The translations under genes were made by a program, and so were the position numbers. From Limnohabitans sp. (lineage in GTDB: Bacteria; Pseudomonadota; Gammaproteobacteria; Burkholderiales; Burkholderiaceae_C): a DNA stretch of 14,458 nucleotides. The DNA lies in assembly GCA_030729445.1 (NCBI GenBank), contig JANQXJ010000214.1:1-14458 (forward strand), read 5' to 3'. The notes beneath the pieces are model-generated. The model ran no database searches, was not told the origin of the DNA, and saw nothing but the letters and a program-made list of their open reading frames with translations. Shown here piece after piece: positions 7,259 through 14,458 of the stretch. The number at the start of each line of letters is the position of its first letter. The stretch's first letter is position 1.

Positions 7259-7309
7259 CCATCGGCTTGTTACCTAAAACTCGAACGCGTTACAACAGAA
7301 AGTACCCAC

Positions 7310-7741
7310 ATGACTGAACTCGCACGCAAGCGGCCTGAATTCCGCAACATCAACGCCCTGAAAGACTTGCCTTCATACCGCCTACCGGTTGCCGGCATTG
7401 TTTCGATCTTGCACCGCATCAGCGGTTTCCTGATGTTCTTGCTCATGCCACTCTTCATCTGGCTGTTTGACAACTCCATCACGTCAGAAGTCTCGTTTGC
7501 CAAACTTTCTGCCGCCTTTGGTGTAGGCATCGGCTTCGTGCCCGGCTGGTTCTTCAAGCTCTTGGCCCTGGCCTTGATCTGGGCTTACTTGCACCACTTC
7601 ATCGCGGGCGTGCGCCACATTTACATGGATGCCTTCCATGCCGTGACCAAAGAATTCGGCAAGTCCTCTGCCGTGGCCACCATGGTGTTGAGCCTGGGCT
7701 TGACCGCCGTGCTGGGCGCCAAGCTGTTTGGCATGTACTGA
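7310..7741 (+). CDS. sdhC: Succinate dehydrogenase cytochrome b556 large membrane subunit
   Basis: SdhC is one of the two membrane anchors of complex II and helps bind haem b and ubiquinone. The 143-aa protein has three hydrophobic segments (about 28-53, 80-106 and 120-141). The family signature SILHRISG is at 32-39, with S32 and R36 matching the quinone-site Ser and Arg of E. coli SdhC (S27, R31). In HHFIAGVRHIYMD, H96 corresponds to the haem ligand H84 of E. coli, with a second conserved His at 103. It is the first gene of the sdhCDAB-sdhE-gltA operon. The ribosome site (GAAAG) is modest. Confidence 0.96.
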   Translation: MTELARKRPEFRNINALKDLPSYRLPVAGIVSILHRISGFLMFLLMPLFIWLFDNSITSEVSFAKLSAAFGVGIGFVPGWFFKLLALALIWAYLHHFIAGVRHIYMDAFHAVTKEFGKSSAVATMVLSLGLTAVLGAKLFGMY

Positions 7742-7781
7742 TCTCTCCGCCCCTCACTCAAAACAACAAGGAAACTGACCT

Positions 7782-8150
7782 ATGTCGTCCGTGAATTACG
7801 GCTCCAAACGCATCGTGACCGGTGCTGGCTATGGCTTTCGTGACTGGCTGGCCCAACGTGTGACCGCCGTCCTGATGGCGCTCTTCACCGTGGTCTTGCT
7901 GGCCCAAGTGATCTTCACCTCTGGCCCCGTAGGCTACGAAGAGTGGGCAGGCATTTTTGCGTCCCAGTGGATGAAGGTCCTGACCTTCTCCGTCATCATC
8001 GCCCTGCTCTACCACGTGTGGGTGGGCATGCGTGACATCTGGATGGACTACATCAAGCCCTTGGCCTTGCGCCTGGCCTTGCACGTCTTTACCCTCGTCT
8101 GGCTGGTCGGCTGTGCCGGCTGGGCTGTTCAGGCCCTGTGGCGCCTGTGA
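7782..8150 (+). CDS. sdhD: Succinate dehydrogenase small membrane anchor subunit
   Basis: SdhD is the second membrane anchor of complex II. The 122-aa protein has three predicted membrane helices (about 25-46, 64-86 and 95-118). H78 in YHVWVGMRDIWMDY corresponds to E. coli H71, and the D89-Y90 pair eleven residues on matches the quinone-site D82-Y83. AAGGAA precedes the ATG at good spacing. It lies 40 nt after sdhC and 53 nt before sdhA, as expected for a standard sdhCDAB order. Confidence 0.95.
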   Translation: MSSVNYGSKRIVTGAGYGFRDWLAQRVTAVLMALFTVVLLAQVIFTSGPVGYEEWAGIFASQWMKVLTFSVIIALLYHVWVGMRDIWMDYIKPLALRLALHVFTLVWLVGCAGWAVQALWRL

Positions 8151-8203
8151 TGCGTCAGCCCTCGCCTGTTAATGCGCTGAAACCACACCAACCAAGATAA
8201 ACC

Positions 8204-10009
8204 ATGAGCTATACCAAAGACAAAATCACCACCCGCAAGTTTGACGTTGTCATCGTCGGCGCCGGTGGTTCGGGCATGCGTGCCTCGCTGCAGCTGGCCC
8301 GTGCTGGCCTCAATGTCGCCGTGCTGTCCAAAGTGTTCCCCACCCGTTCGCACACCGTGGCAGCCCAAGGCGGCATCGGTGCCAGTCTGGGCAACATGTC
8401 CGACGACAACTGGCACTACCACTTCTACGACACCATCAAGGGCTCCGACTGGCTCGGCGACCAAGATGCGATCGAATTCATGTGCCGTGAAGCGCCCAAG
8501 GTCGTGTACGACCTGGAGCACATGGGCATGCCTTTCGACCGCAACCCAGACGGCACCATTTACCAGCGCCCATTTGGCGGCCACACCGCCAACTACGGTG
8601 AAAAGCCGGTCCAACGCGCTTGCGCTGCGGCTGACCGTACAGGCCACGCCATGCTGCACACGCTGTACCAGCAAAACGTCGCCGCCAAAACCAGCTTCTT
8701 TGTGGAGTGGATGGCGCTCGATCTGATCCGCGACGCTGAAGGCGATGTGGTCGGTGTGACGGCCCTCGAGATGGAAACCGGCGACCTGCACGTTTTGCAC
8801 GCCAAGACTGTGCTGATGGCCACCGGTGGCGCAGGCCGCATTTACGCCGCCTCCACCAACGCCTTCATCAACACCGGTGACGGCTTGGGCATGGCCGCTC
8901 GCGCTGGCATTCCTTTGGAAGACATGGAGTTTTGGCAGTTCCACCCCACCGGCGTGGCCGGTGCTGGCGTCTTGCTGACCGAAGGTTGCCGTGGCGAAGG
9001 TGCGATTTTGCTCAACAGCAACGGTGAGCGTTTCATGGAGCGCTATGCGCCCACCTTGAAAGACTTGGCACCTCGCGACTTTGTGTCGCGCTGCATGGAC
9101 CAAGAGATCAAGGAAGGCCGTGGCTGCGGTCCCAACAAGGATTACGTGCTGCTCAAACTGGACCACCTGGGTTCTGAAACCATCCACAAACGCCTGCCCT
9201 CGGTGTACGAAATCGGCGTCAACTTCGCCAACGTCGACATCACCAAAGAGCCGATCCCCGTGGTGCCCACCATCCACTACCAGATGGGCGGTATCCCCAC
9301 CAACATCAACGGCCAGGTCGTGACGCAAAACGCCACCGACCACAACGCCGTGGTCAACGGTTTGTATGCTGTGGGCGAATGCTCTTGCGTGTCGGTGCAC
9401 GGCGCCAACCGCCTGGGCACCAACTCGCTGCTCGACTTGCTGGTGTTTGGCCGCGCAGCGGGCAACCACATCGTCGACTTCGCCTCCAAAACGAAGTCGC
9501 ACAAGCCCTTGCCGGCAGACGCCGCTGACTACACCCTGAGCCGCTTGAACAAGCTCGAGGGCCGTGGCGGCGAATACGCCCAAGACGTGGCCAACGACAT
9601 GCGTGCCACCATGCAATTGCATGCTGGTGTGTTCCGCACCCAAGCCTCCATGGACGAAGGCGTGCAAAAGATTGCTGCCATTCGTGAGCGTGTCAATGCC
9701 ATCGGCCTGAAGGACACCTCCAAAGTGTTCAACACCGCCCGCATCGAAGCCCTTGAAGTGGACAACCTGATCGAGAGCGCGCAAGCGACCATGGTGTCTG
9801 CCGCTGCCCGCCGCGAGTGCCGTGGTGCACACACCGTGAGCGACTACGAGCGCCCCGTGGATGACGCCGTGGCCCCATTGGGCCGCGACGACGCCAACTG
9901 GATGAAGCACACCCTGTGGCACAGCGCCTCCAACAGCCTGACCTACAAGCCTGTGAAGCTCAAGCCCCTGACTGTGGACTCCGTCCCACCCAAGGTTCGC
10001 ACCTTCTAA
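8204..10009 (+). CDS. sdhA: Succinate dehydrogenase flavoprotein subunit
   Basis: The catalytic subunit of complex II oxidises succinate to fumarate and reduces covalently bound FAD. The 601-aa length fits the family (about 590-600). Features in order: FAD dinucleotide motif VGAGGSG (18-24); RSHTVAAQGG with H50 as the histidine that carries FAD; the FWQFHPTG segment; the active-site arginine region CRGEGAILLN; TIHYQMGGIPTN; and HGANRLGTNSLLDLLVFG near the C-terminal FAD/substrate contacts. It ends in the usual small helical domain. The ribosome site before ATG 8204 is weak (AAGATAAACC). SdhE, encoded in the same operon, would attach the FAD. Confidence 0.98.
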   Translation: MSYTKDKITTRKFDVVIVGAGGSGMRASLQLARAGLNVAVLSKVFPTRSHTVAAQGGIGASLGNMSDDNWHYHFYDTIKGSDWLGDQDAIEFMCREAPKVVYDLEHMGMPFDRNPDGTIYQRPFGGHTANYGEKPVQRACAAADRTGHAMLHTLYQQNVAAKTSFFVEWMALDLIRDAEGDVVGVTALEMETGDLHVLHAKTVLMATGGAGRIYAASTNAFINTGDGLGMAARAGIPLEDMEFWQFHPTGVAGAGVLLTEGCRGEGAILLNSNGERFMERYAPTLKDLAPRDFVSRCMDQEIKEGRGCGPNKDYVLLKLDHLGSETIHKRLPSVYEIGVNFANVDITKEPIPVVPTIHYQMGGIPTNINGQVVTQNATDHNAVVNGLYAVGECSCVSVHGANRLGTNSLLDLLVFGRAAGNHIVDFASKTKSHKPLPADAADYTLSRLNKLEGRGGEYAQDVANDMRATMQLHAGVFRTQASMDEGVQKIAAIRERVNAIGLKDTSKVFNTARIEALEVDNLIESAQATMVSAAARRECRGAHTVSDYERPVDDAVAPLGRDDANWMKHTLWHSASNSLTYKPVKLKPLTVDSVPPKVRTF

Positions 10010-10018
10010 AGATTGTTC

Positions 10019-10044
10019 GGACCCCGCACCCAAGGTGGCGGTCC
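10019..10044 (+). other. Imperfect hairpin in the sdhA-sdhB gap
   Basis: GGACC (10019-10023) can pair with GGTCC (10040-10044), and ACC with GGT nearer the loop, with a small internal mismatch between them. It starts 9 nt after the sdhA stop and has no T-run. It could stabilise or punctuate the transcript, or be chance. Confidence 0.3.
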
Positions 10045-10072
10045 ACCCACTGAATACACCAGGAGTTCTTTC

Positions 10073-10777
10073 ATGACCCTACGCACTTTCCAGATCTACC
10101 GCTACGACCCCGACAAGGACGCCAAGCCCTACATGCAAACCATCCAGGTTGAGCTGGACGGCAATGAGCGCATGTTGCTCGACGCCCTGATGAAGCTCAA
10201 GGCCGTGGACCCCAGCATCTCCTTCCGCCGCTCTTGCCGCGAAGGCGTGTGCGGCTCGGACGCGATGAACATCAACGGCAAAAACGGTCTGGCATGTTTG
10301 ACCAACATGAACACCCTGCCCGGCACCATCGTGCTCAAGCCCCTACCCGGCCTGCCCGTGATCCGCGACGTGATCGTGGACATGACCCAGTTCTTCAAGC
10401 AGTACCACTCGATCAAGCCCTACTTGATCAACAGCACCATCCCGCCCGAGACCGAGCGCCTGCAAAGCCCAGAAGAGCGTGACGAGCTCAACGGTTTGTA
10501 CGAGTGCATCTTGTGCGCCAGCTGCTCGACCAGCTGCCCCAGCTTCTGGTGGAACCCCGACAAATTCGTGGGCCCAGCCGGTTTGTTGCAAGCCTACCGC
10601 TTTATCGCCGACAGCCGCGACGAAGCCACCGCCGAGCGCCTGGACAACCTGGAAGACCCCTACCGTTTGTTCCGTTGCCACACCATCATGAACTGTGTCG
10701 ATGTTTGCCCCAAGGGTCTGAACCCCACCAAGGCCATCGGCAAGATCAAAGAAATGATGATCCGCCGCGCCGTCTGA
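10073..10777 (+). CDS. sdhB: Succinate dehydrogenase iron-sulfur subunit
   Basis: SdhB carries electrons from SdhA to quinone through three Fe-S clusters. The 234-aa protein has the [2Fe-2S] motif SCREGVCGSD...GLAC (C55, C60, D63, C75; Asp at the third place as in E. coli). The clusters of the C-terminal half use C145, C148, C151, C155, C202, C208 and C212 in CILCASCSTSC and RCHTIMNCVDVCP. The start at 10073 is chosen because AGGAG lies 7 nt upstream and the protein then begins with the conserved TFQIYRYDPD. An upstream TTG at 10013 in the same frame would add 20 unrelated residues. The stop overlaps the sdhE start by one base (TGATG). Confidence 0.97.
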   Translation: MTLRTFQIYRYDPDKDAKPYMQTIQVELDGNERMLLDALMKLKAVDPSISFRRSCREGVCGSDAMNINGKNGLACLTNMNTLPGTIVLKPLPGLPVIRDVIVDMTQFFKQYHSIKPYLINSTIPPETERLQSPEERDELNGLYECILCASCSTSCPSFWWNPDKFVGPAGLLQAYRFIADSRDEATAERLDNLEDPYRLFRCHTIMNCVDVCPKGLNPTKAIGKIKEMMIRRAV

Positions 10778-11085
10778 TGACCGTCACCCCCATCCTGGAA
10801 GACGCGTCACTGGTCGGCGCTGACCGCCTCGCCCCTTTGAGCGAGCGGTCGCTGAGCAAGCTGCGCTGGCGCAGCCGACGCGGCTTGCTCGAGAACGATT
10901 TGTTCATCGAGCGCTTTTTCAACCGCCATGCCGCTGCGCTGACGGTTGGCCAGGCCCGGGGCATGTATGTGCTGATGGACCTGTCAGACAACGATCTCAT
11001 GGACTTGCTGCTGCGCCGCACGGAACTGCAGACCGAGATCAGCACCGAAGAGGTGCGTGAAGTCCTGGACATGCTGAGAGCCTGA
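10777..11085 (+). CDS. sdhE: FAD assembly factor SdhE (YgfY family)
   Basis: SdhE promotes covalent attachment of FAD to SdhA. The 102-aa product contains the family RGxxE motif as RGLLE (35-39) within LRWRSRRGLLENDLFIERFF, and a C-terminal helical part (SDNDLMDLLLRRTE). The family is usually 80-100 aa; this protein has a slightly longer N-terminus of about 25 residues before the conserved core. Its ATG overlaps the sdhB stop by one base, so translational coupling is likely and would tie factor and target production together. Confidence 0.92.
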   Translation: MTVTPILEDASLVGADRLAPLSERSLSKLRWRSRRGLLENDLFIERFFNRHAAALTVGQARGMYVLMDLSDNDLMDLLLRRTELQTEISTEEVREVLDMLRA

Positions 11086-11127
11086 GCCTGTAAAGGTTCA
11101 TATCTGGAAACCAAGAGGAAACCCACC

Positions 11128-12425
<1,298 letters not shown>

Positions 12426-12426
<1 letters not shown>

Positions 12427-12442
12427 TCGGTTTTCTACCGAT
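12426..12442 (+). other. Hairpin at the gltA stop codon
   Basis: ATCGGT and ACCGAT form a perfect 6-bp stem around TTTCT, beginning on the last base of the gltA stop codon. It stands 6 nt before the real terminator and may add to 3'-end protection. Confidence 0.4.
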
Positions 12443-12447
12443 TGCCC

Positions 12448-12473
12448 AAAGCCCGCCTTGTGCGGGCTTTTTT
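12448..12473 (+). terminator. Rho-independent terminator of the sdhC-gltA operon
   Basis: AAAGCCCGC and GCGGGCTTT form a 9-bp stem with a CTTGT loop, followed by further T residues (six T in all, 12468-12473). It lies about 20 nt past the gltA stop on the plus strand. Confidence 0.93.
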
Positions 12474-12582
12474 GCATCTACAGATCACGCACGCGGAGCC
12501 ACCAAGATGCATCCACTGGGTAGTTGAGTATTCCAGAGCATCTACTGTCATGCACGCCTGCGCAAACGCATGGCCGATCCGC
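12474..12582. other. Short gap with no recognised gene
   Basis: This lies between the gltA terminator and the convergent SRAP gene. I see no coding region, RNA gene or clear terminator for the minus-strand gene in it. Confidence 0.5.
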
Positions 12583-13221
12583 TCACAATGATCTGGGCGC
12601 CGCCATGGCCACCAAATCCGGCATGTGCGCCCACGTCATCAACTCAGCGGCGACATTCGCATCGGCTGAAAGCCATGCGCCATGCAAGTGCGGGGCGATG
12701 ATGACAGGGGTGCGCTTTTCATCGCTGGGCTTGTGGAATTGGCGCATCACGGGATGCTCGTCGGCGTTCACGGTGAGCATGGAAAAGCTGACCACCCACT
12801 CGCCTGTAGCAGGGTCTTTCCATCGATCCCAAAGACACGCCATGCCAAACGGATCACCGGAGGCCAGCTGGATCTTCCAGCGCACAGCCTTGCCCGTTTC
12901 GTAGCTGGGTTCGTAAAAATCATCGACCAGCACCAGACCCCATTGCCGTTGCCGCCATGCACTGCGGAAGCTCGGCTTTTCTGCCACCGTTTCGCTTCGG
13001 GCGTTGTAGGTATGACGGCTGATCTTGTCGTCTTTGGCCCAACCGGGAATCAACCCAAATCTGGCCAAACCACAGGCCATGCGCCCGGACTGGTGGCTTT
13101 GAACGACCAAAGGTGCAGCGTAGCCCGGATAGGCTTCTTCAGGATAGCCCGAGGGCAAATCGACCCCCAGGTTGTCCTTGACCCATGGGGCGCGTTGGGT
13201 CGGCGTGAAATTGGTGCACAT
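12583..13221 (-). CDS. SRAP-domain protein (YedK/HMCES-like abasic-site shield)
   Basis: SRAP proteins form a covalent thiazolidine link with abasic sites in single-stranded DNA through Cys2 and so protect the genome. With the ATG at 13221 the 212-aa protein begins MCTNFTP, placing Cys at position 2 after Met removal; this decides the start over a TTG two codons upstream. Other active-site residues are N73 in TYNARSE, E104 in DDFYEP and H156 in ADEHPVM, corresponding to N75, E105 and H160 of YedK. The ribosome site is poor. I see no LexA box upstream. It follows the class II aldolase gene by 65 nt on the same strand and may share its transcript. Confidence 0.93.
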   Translation of the reverse strand: MCTNFTPTQRAPWVKDNLGVDLPSGYPEEAYPGYAAPLVVQSHQSGRMACGLARFGLIPGWAKDDKISRHTYNARSETVAEKPSFRSAWRQRQWGLVLVDDFYEPSYETGKAVRWKIQLASGDPFGMACLWDRWKDPATGEWVVSFSMLTVNADEHPVMRQFHKPSDEKRTPVIIAPHLHGAWLSADANVAAELMTWAHMPDLVAMAAPRSL

Positions 13222-13286
13222 GCGCAAAATTCAAATATGGAAATACCTACCGATCTCAGCCATTACTTCACTGCCGTGTCACAAAC

Positions 13287-14006
13287 TCAACCGATCGTCC
13301 GCCGCAGGCTGGCGAAAAAGAGTTCCGACTGTAGGCGCTCGCCGTTGGTCTGTTCCGCCACACGCGCTGCGAGCGCTGGGTCCACTGGAGTCAAAGACAC
13401 ACCTGTTGAGGCCGCCAGCACCTGTGCCTGGCAGGCACGCTCTAAGTAATAGAGGTCGTCATAGGCGTAATCAACCCGTTCACCACAGACGATGACGCCG
13501 TGGTTGCCCAAGAACACCACATCCGACCCTTGCATGGCGTGGGCGATGCGTTCCCCCTCGGTCATGTCCAAGGCCAGGCCGTTGTAGTGCACGTCCACCG
13601 CCAGGCGACCATGAAAGCGCATGGCGGTCTGCGAGAGGGTGGTGTCCAAGGCACGCGCCGCTGTCAAGGTGAGCGCGGTGGCGTAGGGCATGTGGGTGTG
13701 CAGCACCACCGATTTGCGCGCGATGCGGTGCACCGCCGCATGGATAAACATGGCCGTGGGCTCCACCGGGTGTGGGCCCGCCAGTTGCTCGCCCGCTGCG
13801 TTGCACATCACGATGTCGGCCGCTTGCACCTCACTCCAATGCAGGCCGCGCGGGTTGAGCAAAAACCAGTCGGCCTGGCCGGGCACCGCCACGCTGAAGT
13901 GGTTGCACACGCCCTCGCTCAGCCCCTGATGGGCAGCAGCACGCAAGGCCAACGCCAGATCGGCGCGCAACGGCAACAGGGCTTCATAGGTTTCATGGGC
14001 TTGCAT
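13287..14006 (-). CDS. Class II aldolase/adducin-family protein
   Basis: The 239-aa protein has the zinc aldolase fold of the FucA/RhaD/AraD and adducin group: the N-terminal segment GLSEGVCNHFSVAVPG, then E82 and the HTH pair H103/H105 in VLHTHMPYATAL, and H169 in FLGNHGVIV. These match the catalytic Glu and the three zinc-binding His of FucA. The reaction could be a sugar-phosphate aldol cleavage, an epimerisation or a decarboxylation; the substrate cannot be named, and no sugar kinase or isomerase is nearby to help. The ATG at 14006 has GGAGT 6 nt upstream. The SRAP gene lies downstream on the same strand. Confidence 0.9.
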   Translation of the reverse strand: MQAHETYEALLPLRADLALALRAAAHQGLSEGVCNHFSVAVPGQADWFLLNPRGLHWSEVQAADIVMCNAAGEQLAGPHPVEPTAMFIHAAVHRIARKSVVLHTHMPYATALTLTAARALDTTLSQTAMRFHGRLAVDVHYNGLALDMTEGERIAHAMQGSDVVFLGNHGVIVCGERVDYAYDDLYYLERACQAQVLAASTGVSLTPVDPALAARVAEQTNGERLQSELFFASLRRTIG

Positions 14007-14369
14007 GGGTTACTCCGGACTCTATGGGGTTGTGGGCAGCGGGTCACGCGGGGTGCGTGTTTCCGAACTTCGGACCCAAGAATACTGGAAGAGTACCAAC
14101 AAGAAGAAAGACGGCAACCCCTGCTGCCTGAATGCCGATGGTTCGATAGGCGCTGCGTCTTGACTTGGCGCATCGCGGCCATCAGTCTGCCGTTGCTAGC
14201 AGGCTCGCTTTACGACCAGACCCAAGATTTGACCAGACATCAGCTTTTGACCGATCCAGCCATGCCGACTGCTATCGCGTACTCAGCAACGGCTCCAAGA
14301 TCATCGGGTGAGCCACATGAAATCTGCAGACATAGGGCATGCTGACGTCTGAGGTACATCACTCAGGAT
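14007..14369. other. Region of about 360 bp with no recognised gene
   Basis: The part next to 14006 must hold the leader and promoter of the aldolase gene; a short palindrome TCCGAA-C-TTCGGA sits at 14072-14084. Farther on, GACCAGAC occurs twice (14214-14221 and 14231-14238). I found no convincing coding region on either strand, and no integrase or IS remnant that I could recognise. Confidence 0.45.
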
Positions 14370-14402
14370 AAAAAAAGCACTCAAAGTGACCTTTAAGTGC
14401 TT
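14370..14402 (-). terminator. Terminator downstream of the tRNA gene
   Basis: AAGCACT (14375-14381) pairs with AGTGCTT (14396-14402), and AAAG with CTTT nearer the TGAC loop, leaving one mismatch. Seven A at 14370-14376 give the U-tract on the minus strand. It lies 18 nt past the tRNA 3' end. Confidence 0.78.
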
Positions 14403-14420
14403 AATTTCATTGGGAATTTT

Positions 14421-14458
14421 TGGTGGGCGATGCAAGTTTCGAACTTGCGACCCCTGCA
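14421..14458 (-). tRNA. tRNA, 3' half (probably tRNA-Val), cut by the window end
   Basis: On the minus strand the sequence shows a T arm GCAAG-TTCGAAA-CTTGC, the acceptor strand ATCGCCC, discriminator A and an encoded CCA (14421-14423). The upstream GGGGTC fits a variable loop. The acceptor end (implying a 5' GGGCGAU) resembles betaproteobacterial tRNA-Val, probably anticodon GAC. The anticodon itself is outside the window, so the amino acid is tentative; that this is a tRNA is clear. Confidence 0.9.

Noticed and set aside
8129..10033. Open frame of 634 codons on the minus strand opposite sdhA
   Set aside because: It is fully antisense to sdhA, is His/Gly/Val-rich as expected from a reversed high-GC codon pattern, has no recognisable domain, and would overlap a certain gene throughout.
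10013..10072. Upstream TTG start that would lengthen SdhB by 20 residues
   Set aside because: The added residues have no family match, overlap an imperfect hairpin and lack a ribosome site, whereas ATG 10073 has AGGAG at good spacing and gives the conserved N-terminus.
13222..13227. TTG start two codons upstream in the SRAP gene
   Set aside because: It would put the catalytic cysteine at residue 4. SRAP chemistry needs Cys right after the initiator Met, as given by ATG 13221.
14072..14084. Palindrome TCCGAA-C-TTCGGA upstream of the aldolase gene as an operator
   Set aside because: Arms of 6 bp with a 1-nt centre are expected a few times by chance in a window of this size, and there is no second copy or nearby regulator.

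Overview
The window is housekeeping chromosome from a betaproteobacterium, most likely Burkholderiales and probably Comamonadaceae (Limnohabitans/Rhodoferax/Acidovorax-like). This rests on high GC, the style of the proteins, the AcnB-type aconitase and type-2 malate dehydrogenase, and the order mdh / GntR regulator / sdhCDAB / sdhE / gltA. The genus is inference, because no search was possible.

Layout. Positions 1-521 hold the decayed 5' part of an IS91-family (HUH) transposase on the minus strand, with a near-ideal LexA box (525-544) just upstream of its start. A strong hairpin terminator (576-614) separates it from a minus-strand operon. Read from its promoter near 6300, that operon is mdh (malate dehydrogenase), a CitE-like CoA-ester lyase, a secreted protein of unknown function, and acnB (aconitase B). 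Its genes are 20, -4 and 24 nt apart. Divergent from mdh is a HutC-type GntR regulator. It is followed on the plus strand by sdhC, sdhD, sdhA, sdhB, sdhE and gltA, which ends in a clear terminator (12448-12473). Beyond it on the minus strand lie a class II aldolase-family gene and an SRAP (YedK/HMCES-like) gene, then about 400 bp with no recognised gene, and finally the 3' half of a tRNA (probably tRNA-Val) with its own terminator.

How it works together. Two divergent transcription units encode four TCA-cycle steps: citrate synthase, aconitase, succinate dehydrogenase with its flavinylation factor, and malate dehydrogenase. The regulator gene sits between them. A palindrome between gntR and mdh (TCTTATATAAGA) recurs with 10 of 12 bases identical just upstream of sdhC (TCTTGTAGAAGA). 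This makes it the best candidate operator by which the GntR protein could control both arms and itself. That is my inference from the sequence and is the most useful regulatory lead here.

I found no defence system, CRISPR array, prophage or new biosynthetic cluster. The unexplained items are the unknown secreted protein and the CitE-like lyase embedded in the TCA operon, the shared palindrome, and the LexA box on the transposase remnant.
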